DNA of 64,000 nt from Rugalucina vietnamica (taxonomy: Eukaryota > Mollusca > Bivalvia > Lucinida > Lucinidae). The notes below the pieces were generated by a model. The model made no database searches. It worked only from the letters and a program-made list of their open reading frames with translations, and had not been told where the DNA came from. This document shows positions 23,601 through 33,043 of the stretch, piece by piece. The stretch's first letter is position 1. Each line of letters starts with the position of its first letter. A program made the translations under genes and the position numbers. The stretch is from the NCBI GenBank assembly GCA_964017185.1, contig OZ024870.1, forward strand, positions 32,325,621-32,389,620, in the 5' to 3' direction.

Positions 23601-24714
23601 TAATTATTATTTTATAAAACTTGAGAAGTGTCAATCACATCGTTTTCAAAAGAAAACAAAAGAGGCAAATTATCACTTTTAATCCTTTCTTTGTTTATTG
23701 TCGCTTCCTCGTGACCGGCATTGTCCCGTTTATCTCTTTACCTGTTAAACCGTGACCTTTGACACTACATGGTTAGAAATTTGTATTAAATTCTGCTAAG
23801 CAGATATTGCGTATTTTTGTCATATAATAATTTGGAAATTTACCTAAACATTAGACATTTTGATTTTTTAGCGAACGTCCGGACGCTAAAATTTGGATCC
23901 GAACTTCGGTACGGGATCCGAAGTCCGAACGTTCGGACTCCGGTTGACATCCCTACTAGAAACTTAAGTTTTTTAATCATTATACTTTGGGTTGGAACCC
24001 CGTAAGAATCGATTTGAACCCTCCAGTAATTCTTTTACTGGCCGTCTGAAGGCGATTCTGCTGTGACTAATCTTTTTATTGCAGGAAAGAAATTACCAGA
24101 GTTCAAAAATCTATTTTACGGAGCCCAACCACCAAACTATGGGAAGTTTGAAACTTAAGTTTCTAGTTCCTCTCAGTATATATACTGTATATATAAAGGG
24201 GACTGAAACGCCAGTAAATATTATGATAATGAAATGCAAATTATAGGCAAGCAAATGTTTTAATGCTGGTCTTCAGCAGTCATAGTGTTATGAATAACAC
24301 ATTTCTCGGAGTTTAAGGCAAATTTAGCGCATACTCTAAAGCAGAATGTGATTCGCATACATATCTATTTAATGTGTCAATTCAAGCGCTGATATGGATT
24401 AAGGGCCCAAGTTGCATATCTTGTGAGAGCTATTTAATTTCCCCAATCTGAATTGTTGTGGTGAATAATTGTAATTTTGCGTTCAAGCAGAAAACTATTA
24501 AGATTCAATTACTTTTTGTTCCAGGAATATTCCAGACCACGACTACTACAAAGGAATGGTTAAAACCCCCGTCGCGCTACCATACCACGGTGAACGACAG
24601 GGAGAAAGTGTTTGTTGGGATAGCCATGGCTCGGGCTACTTTACGCTCTCAGAGGGAGCACATGCGCCGTTGTACTACTATCAAAGGAATGGGTCACCAC
24701 CTGTCGGGAAGTAG
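14653..24714 (+). CDS. Secreted beta-propeller-like protein, paralogue 2
   Basis: Six exons: 14653-14719, 17090-17248, 17510-17723, 18331-18397, 22878-23062 and 24525-24714. Introns are GT-AG with phases 1,1,2,0,2, and the joined frame is 293 residues. Exon 1 has 67 nt as in gene 1 and gives the signal peptide MAMSFILVLCLLLLEALD. The mature part repeats the family motifs: EASGLCASR, THNDSGD, DWEDIACGPC, ADTGGNAG, WDQHDCET, GGDISPNG, GESVCW and FTLSEG, ending PLYYYQRNG-SPPVGK. The six cysteines are kept. It is closest to gene 1, sharing the GKVY...YVTEASG stretch. Introns 1, 4 and 5 hold large mobile elements, which make this the longest gene of the array. Splice sites stay intact, the intron 4 element stopping about 30 bp before exon 5. 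Function is unknown; an extracellular role is inferred from the signal peptide. Confidence 0.9.
14915..16996. mobile_element. 2.1-kb long-inverted-repeat element in gene 2 intron 1
   Basis: The ends are CACCCTGTATACCGTTGATG and its exact inverse. The 5-bp direct repeat TTCCT flanks the element (14910-14914 and 16997-17001). The arms are about 570 bp each (14915-15490 and 16420-16996), similar throughout by eye. Both arms, read toward the centre, could encode a related peptide with TRKLI, FANYSNPSSSF and NTPRLDRLGSNVRQ. The centre contains a weak tRNA-like B box near 16180. The superfamily is not recognised. Confidence 0.8.
17782..18049 (+). mobile_element. Palindromic MITE, family A, copy 2 (gene 2 intron 3)
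   Basis: Starts CATCAGGATAACATTTCCGT and ends GGGCATGTTTTCGTAATG, with the central GATTGTGGGTAC / GTACCCACAATC hairpin. It begins about 60 bp after the exon 3 donor. Confidence 0.75.
18735..22845. mobile_element. 4.1-kb foldback-like element in gene 2 intron 4
   Basis: The left arm (about 18735-20310) is the inverse of sequence on the right (about 20410-22845), with a short loop near 20310-20410. Matching landmarks are AGTTGGGACGATG at 18740 with its inverse at 22820, the GTGTAGCGTCAT box at 18877 and 22690, and the TCATATAAGAATGATC region beside the loop. The right arm contains about four tandem units of roughly 357 bp, marked by CCCCATTTTGCAATA at about 21615, 21970, 22328 and 22685; the left arm has one. 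A 120-bp direct repeat lies at 20520-20757. No transposase is seen. Confidence 0.75.
23080..24178. mobile_element. Mariner-like MITE in gene 2 intron 5, host of a nested insertion
   Basis: Termini TACTGAGAGGAACTAGAAAC and GTTTCTAGTTCCTCTCAGTA are exact inverses, flanked by TA on each side. After removing the nested element and one target copy, about 235 bp remain. It is the same family as the 1147-bp element in gene 1 intron 2. Confidence 0.8.
23100..23955. mobile_element. 856-bp hAT-like non-autonomous element
   Basis: The ends are TAGGGATGTCA and TGACATCCCTA (11-bp perfect inverted repeats). The 8-bp direct repeat CTAGAAAC flanks it at 23092-23099 and 23956-23963. The unoccupied sequence is visible at 5620-5635. 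Subterminal GTTCGGACGTTCGGA-type boxes are repeated near both ends. An 8-bp duplication and this terminus fit the hAT superfamily. No transposase frame is present. Confidence 0.9.
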
Positions 24715-25404
24715 ATCACAATCCGATAGATCACGAACCAGGGAACCTTCACAGCCCACGGGGAATGGGTACTCTTTAACATTTACTGATACATAGGCTC
24801 GGTCCCAGCACTGGCTCCTAACTCCAAAACAATATCGGTCAGACGAACCGCCCCAAAAATACATGGCATTTTCTGCACAATCCAAACATATGTCAAAAAA
24901 TTATCAAATTTTGTTAAAGATAAGCCATAAATTTAGTCAAATTTAGAAACAAAGCCCAAAAAATATTCACAAAATACCCATACCAAAAATACTGATATTT
25001 TATGAACACCCCAAAACGTAAAGAAAATGAAAAAATAAACCTAAAAAAAGAAATCAGCCCAGCCTATGTAAATTTCAGAAAATTCAGAGTATCCCCCCTC
25101 CCCTCGGGCTTTACAGTGTCATTTGTAATTATGACCCACTGTGGTATTTCAAATAAAATTAAAAATTGCGTATGTGTATTCAGTTTGGTACATTTGTGTG
25201 TCTTGTCTTTATTCATTCATACTCTCTATTAATTAAAGGTTTATCTGTAGTAATTGTAGATATTCGCCTCTGAAAACCCCTAATACTTTCGGAACCCTTA
25301 GTACATTGAACCCCCTTAGTGCACTGAAACTACTAGATTTTACATTTTTTAAAAGTTAACGCTTTTTCAATATTTCGCCCAAATGCCTTTTCAAGAAAAA
25401 AAAT
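24715..25404 (+). other. 3' flank of gene 2
   Basis: AT-rich sequence without exons. A consensus AATAAA poly(A) signal lies at 25152-25157, about 440 bp after the stop, and may end the gene 2 transcript. Confidence 0.45.
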
Positions 25405-25502
25405 CTTTCACTGCTTTTACATTTTGACAGTCCGCCAGTGCAGTATGACGTTGGAATAATATATTGTAATGGTGGACTGTCAAAATGTAAAAGCAGTGAA
25501 AG
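25405..25502. repeat. 98-bp hairpin upstream of gene 3
   Basis: CTTTCACTGCTTTTACATTT at the left is exactly inverted at the right, with GACAGTCC adding to the stem. It lies about 440 bp upstream of the gene 3 TATA box. It is probably a tiny palindromic MITE. Confidence 0.75.
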
Positions 25503-25939
25503 TTTAGAGTTAACTTTAAAGACTGTGTTTAATTAATTCCCTGTGGAATACAAATGAATAAAATACTAAATTCCATTCCTGATATGTACATGTAGTTACA
25601 GTAGTGTCAGTAGTGGTCTTTTCTCACGTGATTCGTGACAAGTATCACCTGGCGCAAGAGTGTGTGGGGCGTATCTATAGGTCAATATTCGGTCTGTAGC
25701 TTGCATTTCATTGCGATCCATTGCCCATATAAACGTTATACATGTTGGAGAATATTCTTAATGTGCCAGAGTTCATATTTAAGTATGACAAATGTGTTAT
25801 CTTACCTCAATGATGAATTTTCGTCTACTTATATTAAGCTTTAATTTTCAAGGACATTGACATATAGTCATGATTTTTATACGATGTCTGCATTATTTAT
25901 CTGCAATAACAGTAACCGAAAAACTAAAAGATAAGAACT

Positions 25940-25947
25940 TATAAAAG
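25940..25947 (+). promoter_or_regulatory. TATA box of gene 3
   Basis: TATAAAAG stands 50 bp before the ATG at 25990, which predicts a start site near 25970 and a leader of about 20 nt. The other three paralogues lack so clear a box. Confidence 0.6.
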
Positions 25948-25989
25948 GAACTAAATGTCTATTAAACATTCAGTCAATGTGATACAAAT

Positions 25990-28900
25990 ATGTGGCCTTC
26001 AGTATTCCTGCTTACCGGGGTGGCAGTTTGCTGTTTGGGGGCAAGTAAGTTAAGTATTTATTATAGAGTATTTTTGTATGTAGAACAAACACCAATATAT
26101 CAATGGCCCTGCTAGCGCTCAACTAAGACATGATTTATACACGTATACAATCATTATCGTACATTTACATTCTGATGCAAAATCATAATAAATCTATAGA
26201 ATTGAAATGATTCATATTTCCATAAACAACATCGTGTCACGCGACGTCACATGATCAAACATATAACGTCATAATAACATGGCCCTCACCAAGGTGATTG
26301 GACGTTGTTAACATCTAGACACCATCGATGCCGTTTCGCTGTTTGAAAACACGCTGTTTGTAAATTCTCTATGTGCTTGTAAATGTGATCGTCTGAATAA
26401 TTTTTCAAGAAGAGATAGAGAGAAATGATTGTAAATATAAGCCATGAGTTTAATTTTCTGATGTTCATGCAGCCATGAACCACAGTGGGTCGCTACCAAA
26501 GTTTACATGAACCTCTTTGCGGTTCATGCACTTTGCACGCGACCTACTGTGTTTTATAACTTAACGCTATTCATTTTAGTTGGTTGGGGCCGGAGCTTCT
26601 TGTCTGTTGCTTGGCCCACCGGGGTCAAACTGATGTGTTTCTTTTGCTCCGGAGTTAGTAAGTTATTCGGCGCCCAGGGATCTCCATCGTCAGGCAGCTT
26701 ACTCAATCTGTGAGTCCTGGTTTTGGATTCATCAGGATGTTTATCATGATTTATTTGTTTGTTCTTGATGGTTCATTTACTGGCAAGAGATTCACCACGA
26801 GGACCGAAGAACTAACTAAATGTTATGAACCACTGCAGAAGCTGAGGGTGAGGTTATGGCCATGTAAAATCGATTTAAACCCGCCAGTAACTTTGTGTTA
26901 CTGTTCGTTCCAAGTCGATACTTCTGTGGTGTTTCTTTTTGTTTTATGTCTTGGTGTTTAAAATATTTTTGTGCTGTTGGCGCCTTATGTATGTTTTCAT
27001 ATTTTTAGTTAAGTTAAGGTAACTGAGTGGCCACCTATTGGGAAAATAGCTGCTCATTCGGCTTACGAAATGTTTTCATAGTATAAGTACCTGATTGTTA
27101 AATTGGTTTTTTCCCACCTCGGTTTTTGGAGTGGGAATCTTTTTCTGATTGCGCCTTTTCCTGATCTTTGCCTACTTGTACTTTTTTTCTATGTACATCA
27201 GAAAAATGAAATTCATTTCTTAAATAAATGCACATAGCCCTAGGGTGGGGGCGGATGAACACCGTATGCCATTTTCTTTTTCAGAACAATAAATTTAATA
27301 CTCTACACCAATACATTTTGTGCATATATTTGCGTGTTAAAATGGTATTTAGTTTATATTGAACATGAGCAGTTCGATCGAACATGAAGCTGCCTTTTAC
27401 GAATGCCAAAATTCTGGAAGAAGTATTGCCACTTTCTGACGCCATGCATTGACATCTATTTTAGACACCTTAAAACTTACACCACATTTTCGATATTACA
27501 TAAACAGACAATGGAATTTACATGTTACCACCGCCTTGTATATAACTACCTTGCAAATGTCTGCGTTCACAAAATATATTTCCGTAATTCTATCCAATTT
27601 TATAAACTTGAGTCTAAGATTAGAATTAACATGATTATTGAAAGACAGTTTCTATATAATGGTATCTTATACAACGCGTACGTGCATATTGCAATATTCA
27701 GTTATGTATTTACATTCTTATACGTATTTTACATAAAGACATGTATTTGAATGTGTATACATTTAGATACTGAGACTGGCGGTTTTCTCTTGTAGCAAGA
27801 TGGATTATTTCATTAATGAACCTAGAGAAACATTAGCGGAGCAGGTATCACACGGAAGAAGGCACACAAGTAAACACACAGTGAGAACATATTTGCTTCC
27901 TATACATACGCCTGTAATAAAATATACAGCGTGTATCTAATCATTGTTTAAGTACTTAAAATGTTTTGCGAATGTGGTGCAAGTTTTTTATGTGTCAAAC
28001 AAAGATGTCATTGTATAGCATTTGGCAACAGTCGCAGTATTACAATATATCAATCGCTAAAGTTTGAAACAATATCTAAAAAATCTGACAGAATTTCGGT
28101 ATGCGTCAAAGGAAGCTTCCTATCCGATCGGACTGCTCATGATCCATATAAACAAAATACCGTTTTCACATATGAAATATACACAGAATGTAGAAGCCAA
28201 CCGGTAATGATCGATGCAGTGCAGGTAAAGGGGTCAATTTATTTTGTGACATTGTGACATTCCGAGGGACGATGGACGGCCACGGCAACGGACTGACGGA
28301 CAGACCCTAACTATACTATAAGCTCACCTTGTGAGTTTCTGGCACATATGTGCTAAACATAACCTATTTTTTATATTGAATCTGACGTTTCGACCAGATA
28401 TTGCGTTCATGCAACAATGATACCCTTCATCGGTAGTCATTTTACTTTAGCTTTTGGTGTGCTTTCTGTAACTGACATCACTGCAAGTAGGCGATGTTCG
28501 TGTATTCTGTAAACAGTGTACAAAACTGCGGTGTTTTGCTGAAAATTAAATTTGCAACACCTGTCACGATGTTTTAAACTTTAGATCATTTATCAACCAA
28601 GCCACAAAACCCTTCTAGCCTTCATATGGTCTTAAAGCTGGGCACTAAATATTTTGATCTATTTATCATCAGCTGGTACAAAATTTGTTAAAGCAGCAAC
28701 ATTTCTAGACACAAGACCTCAAACAATTGTGCTTGAACATATGAATCGAAGTCAATATATGTATTTGACTATTTGTGGGGCGCTCAGAGTTTGAATGCAA
28801 TCTGTTATGTAAGGATGAATGAAAAGGCTGACATTAAATAGAAGCCATTATTGAAATTTACGCGTGTACAATATTACACTGACTTGTATCAAGATCTTGT

Positions 28901-31743
28901 GTAATGCTGTTTGTATCTGACTAACAAGTTCATACCCAATCTGACTTGGTTTGATCAACATGTTGTGCAAAGGCGCTAAACGACGCTAACGAAGAACAGT
29001 GTCCCAAACTGATTTAAGTCAGCTACACAACCCCTATATTTGTAAACGTATTTTCGAAAACATTGACAAGCTCAGACTCTACGAACTAGTTTGTCTGAGG
29101 CTAGCCGACATTTTAATGAATGACGATGTGTATTGACTTATACGAACATTTCATTGTACCACTGTAGCTCCAACCTTCCATCGCTCTCAGCTGTCTACAG
29201 TGACCGACACACACATACGCGAGGCGTCCGGACTGTGTGCAAGCCGTAAACATCCCGGGATAGTATACACCCACAATGATTCTGGGGGAAACGATCATAG
29301 AATATATGCTATTGATGCAAAGACAGGTATGGCCTACAGGATTTAAAAACGAAAACACTGCTCGTATGTCAAGAAAACCAGATGATAATTAAATTAAACG
29401 AGATATTTAAAGAAAATGGACAAAACTTCATTCAGTATAGACTTGAAAATGGTTCAACGAGCCGTTTAGTTGTAACGATTCAACAACGTCTATAAGGAAA
29501 AGAATAAAGTAACTGCAATTTTGCGGTTGATTTTAATGCCGCGTTGATTGATTTTAATCTAATAAGTATGAATCAGGCGACTGAAGTTGTATAGACTTAT
29601 AACGTCTGGTGAGATGATGTATTTTTCTATATAATCTTAAAATTACATATATGATACCATAGTCCACTCCACTCCAAAGACTCTATTCTTCTTGGTCATG
29701 ATTTTGCTTCTCTGACTATCTCATCAGACTTATCAAATCTGGCTAGTGGTTATGCAAGAAATTTCTTCATGGATCATGTGAATAACTGGCCACTAATACC
29801 GATCCCATCAGATACTAACAACTGCTGTCTATAAGTCGGGCCACAATAGAGATTTATTAACCTGGAAACATTTCCTCCAAATGTGAAAATGAAATAAAAG
29901 TTTGATTCTGTGTTGAGAGAAGATTGCTTGTAATTTGAATTCATGAATCAGTTGAAAATACATGTCCCCTATTAACTTGAAACAAAATAATTATGACATG
30001 GTTCAAATTTAATAAGCCATTTCACATTGAAACTTATTGCGTAAATTGGGTGATTTGCATGAGGTTTAATGTCCCAATTAACAATATTCCAGTCATGTGC
30101 GTGTATGAATGACTCACTGCTTCCAGGTTCGTTAACCAGTGTAGTAAGTTGGAATATATATCTTACTGAAGGAAACAATATAGCAGCTATAGGATTCGAA
30201 TCATAGACATTCCACTCCAGAGTTTGGCGGTCTAGCGCTGGGCTACAACTAGTTTAACAAGTGCTCACTTATGATTGATATCTGGTAAAATAATGTGCTG
30301 GCCTTAAACTATGCAGGCGCTTGGGCGCAAGCAAAGACGAATTACAAACTGTGTTACCATACCTTACATACTCAATCGGGTTTTATCTCCCAGTATGATT
30401 AACATGTTTGGGGCCCCGTTTTGATATCAACAAAAATGAGCATGCAATATAAATAACAAAACAACAAGAATAGCATTTGATGACATTTAATTATGTTTTC
30501 AGCTATGTTCTGTTTTTAACATACTGAAACCAGGCTATGAAGCCTCTGTTCAGTTGTTCTTAGGACAGAAGATATCTAGAAGGGTCATTCGTTCAATTTT
30601 ACAACAATACCTGGAAAAATGCAACAGGCTATTCATTCGACTCCTAGTGCTGGCCTTACTTCAGCAATAAATCACCTGCTATATGGTTATGATATTACCC
30701 CTACTCAGTACTGATGATGGTGTTATGCCCATTAGGGAACCAAAACACATTTGTGAATGGCTTTGATGTTTGTAGTAGCCAGGATTCCGGCTACTGCTCT
30801 GCCAGATTTGATCAGTCGTAGATGTTTGAGTCAGCTTAATGTAAAGTATGGTATGTCATATCAGCATAATATAAAATTAGGCATGGCACTTTGGGAATAT
30901 ATTTCACAACATCTACGGCTGTAATCAGTCTTAAGTTGTAAAGCAAATGAGTTTTGACCAATCAATAATTTCTTACTCAGAATATTGAAACTACATAACT
31001 CTATAGAACTGAAGTAAGTTCACTAAGGTCATCTTAATGATGAAATTTCTATCAAATGTATAGGTCATCTAAAAGCAACGCTCACGATCGCAAACACGCA
31101 CAATAATGACTGGGAGGACATCGCATGTGGTCCGTGCCACGGTGGACACGACAACTGTATCTATGTCGCAGACACGGGAGGTAATGCGGGACCTGACCAG
31201 AACACGATTTACCGAGTCGTCGAACCTGCCAGTGTCCACACGCAGACACTAAAACCGGATTCCACTCTAAAGTTTTCGTAAGTTTCTTTGTTTGAAATGA
31301 GCACTTATACTACGCTCAGGAGAATTTGATAACTATTATCCATTTGAGATGATATTGGCGTGAGGTTGTTTTATGTAATAAATGATTGTCTTAATTTGCT
31401 AGGTATTACAGCAGTCTTCAAACTTCAATACAAAAAGTAAAACGTGAATAACAAAATCTACACGATGTTGTTTTTAACTCAGATGGCCGGAGCATAATTG
31501 TGAGACGGTGATGGTGGACAACACTGGCGAGGTCTACCTCGTTTCTAAGGTAATACGAGTACTTACTTTTAAACTCATCCTAAATTTTTGAGCTGTCTGA
31601 ACCTTGATGTACTTTTAAGAATTATACAATCACATGCACAGACAGCAAATATTTTTTTCTATTTTGTTTAAATGGTCTTGTCTACACTTTGTCAGGTCGG
31701 AGCCACTGCAACCTAAATTATTATTATTGTTATTATTATTATT

Positions 31744-31786
<43 letters not shown>

Positions 31787-32666
31787 CATATACATTGATG
31801 CAGATAGCATATTTAGCACGAATGCACGTCTTCGACGCGGTTCTCTAGTGAAAACAGACATTGATAATTATCAGGAACATCTCAGTTTTCAGACATTTTA
31901 GTGTTTCATTCAACAAGCAATATCATAGAACTCTTAAACAATATTTCAAACTTTAGCTGTTCATTTTTACACTAGGTACGACCAGGGCATGGAAAGTTCT
32001 ATCACGTCCCATCATCTGGCTGGGGCCACAGTAGCAGAGTCCATCTTACCGGGGGAGTGCAGCTGAATTTTGCAACTCCTATAGTAGGTGGAGATATTTC
32101 TCCTGACGGAAAGGAAGTCATCGTCAAATCATTGTCAAAAATCTATTATTGGTATGTAATTATGCAATTACGTATCTAATTTTATGATAATTGTTGATTT
32201 CCCCACTGATGCCAAATATTACCCTGGTTACCCCTATATTGTCATATTGTGTACTAAATTGGCGGTTCCTGTTTATTGTCGCCTCCCCTTGACGTTAACG
32301 GAACATAGAACCAAAATGACCTTTGCCACGACAGGTTTACGAAATGACATTATAACCAGCACCTTGTCGTATAAATCGATACCTTTATAATATTTTAATG
32401 GATGCTATAGTATGCCTATAACGATGTAAAATGCACATATTTCTTCGTCCAGTCGTTTTGCTATCCGTTCTAGGTACATACCAGATCGCCACTACAGTGC
32501 TCATATCGGCCATACCCCGGCACAGCTACACAGCTACACCCGGGAGCGCCAGGGTGAGGCAGTATGCTGGGACAAGGACGGCCACGGGTACTTCACCCTG
32601 TCGGAGGGCCACCACCCGCCACTGTTCTACTACCAGAGGACCGGACAACCGGGCATTGTCGGTTGA
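25990..32666 (+). CDS. Secreted beta-propeller-like protein, paralogue 3
   Basis: Six exons: 25990-26044, 29168-29326, 31064-31277, 31483-31549, 31976-32151 and 32474-32666. Introns are GT-AG with phases 1,1,2,0,2, and the joined frame is 287 residues. Exon 1 (55 nt) encodes the signal peptide MWPSVFLLTGVAVCCLGA. Family motifs follow: VTDTHIREASGLCASR, YTHNDSGGNDHRIYAIDA, DWEDIACGPCHGG, ADTGGNAG, EHNCETVMVD, GGDISPDG, GEAVCW and FTLSEG. Six mature cysteines are kept. Exon 5 has 176 nt against 185 in the others, so three residues are missing after LNF, between two motifs. It is most like gene 4. A poly(A) signal AATAAA lies at 32719-32724 and a TATA box at 25940. Intron 1 (3.1 kb) holds a family D repeat. 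Function is unknown. Confidence 0.9.
26584..27188 (+). repeat. Dispersed repeat family D, copy 3 (gene 3 intron 1)
   Basis: A nearly complete copy with GGCCGGAGCTTCTTGTCTG, GGCGCCCAGGGATCTCC, CACGAGGACCGAAGAACT and the tail CTGATCTTTGCCTACTTGTA. It is most similar to the copy at 39785-40352. Confidence 0.8.
28258..28345 (+). repeat. Fragment of repeat family H (GGACGG ... AAGCTCACC)
   Basis: ACGGACTGACGGACAGA followed by ACTATACTATAAGCTCACCT matches the ends of family H units at 60905-60960 and 63565-63640. Confidence 0.55.
30175..30255 (-). mobile_element. tRNA-derived SINE remnant
   Basis: The reverse strand has a TAGCCCAGCGCTAGA A-box-like stretch and a GATTCGAATCC B box about 45 nt apart, as in a tRNA-like SINE head. 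No acceptor stem or tail can be folded, so it is not called a tRNA gene. Confidence 0.4.
31717..31784. repeat. ATT/GTT trinucleotide microsatellite (gene 3 intron 4)
   Basis: Runs of TTA units pass into an uninterrupted run of about 14 TTG units. Confidence 0.9.
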
Positions 32667-32718
32667 TGATACTGAATATGTCTTTCATTCAGATTTTGCT
32701 TTGACTTATACTTGAAGA

Positions 32719-32724
32719 AATAAA
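32719..32724 (+). terminator. Poly(A) signal of gene 3
   Basis: AATAAA lies 53 bp after the stop codon of gene 3, the normal position for 3' end formation. Confidence 0.65.
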
Positions 32725-33016
32725 TGTAAAAGTATGACAAGTATATTCCGGGTTTGGTTAATTTCTCATTTTTGAGAACGCCGTACACTGAGTACATGTA
32801 CGTGTATACTTTTGACGGAGCTCAACGGGCTCACATAAAAAAACAGGTATACATGAGTCCTGAATCTGCGATGCTTCTTTATAAGGACAATGACACATCG
32901 TCCTGATTTCATACGACCGTATTGACCTAAATGTTAAAAGATAAGATATAAGACTCTTAAGATTTCTGAAATAGAACCTTGGAACCTCATAGAACCACTT
33001 AAAATCAGAAACTGGG

Positions 33017-33043
33017 ATGCCCTGTACTTGGACAGAACATTAA
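33017..33043 (+). promoter_or_regulatory. Upstream ORF ending directly before the gene 4 start codon
   Basis: An eight-codon frame, ATG at 33017 and TAA at 33041-33043, is followed without a gap by the gene 4 ATG at 33044. If it lies in the leader it could affect initiation. The leader's extent is not known. Confidence 0.4.

Noticed and set aside
24458..24796. 112-codon + strand frame overlapping gene 2 exon 6
   Set aside because: It is in a different frame from the conserved exon. The family frame (IPDHDYYKG...FTLSEG) is clearly the real one.
27403..28257. Frames of 115 and 98 codons in gene 3 intron 1
   Set aside because: No signal peptide, motif or conserved splice site was recognised. 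They lie inside an intron of a well-supported gene and have low-complexity AT-driven composition.
31689..31901. Cysteine-run frame in gene 3 intron 4
   Set aside because: The poly-Cys stretch is only the translation of the TTG microsatellite.
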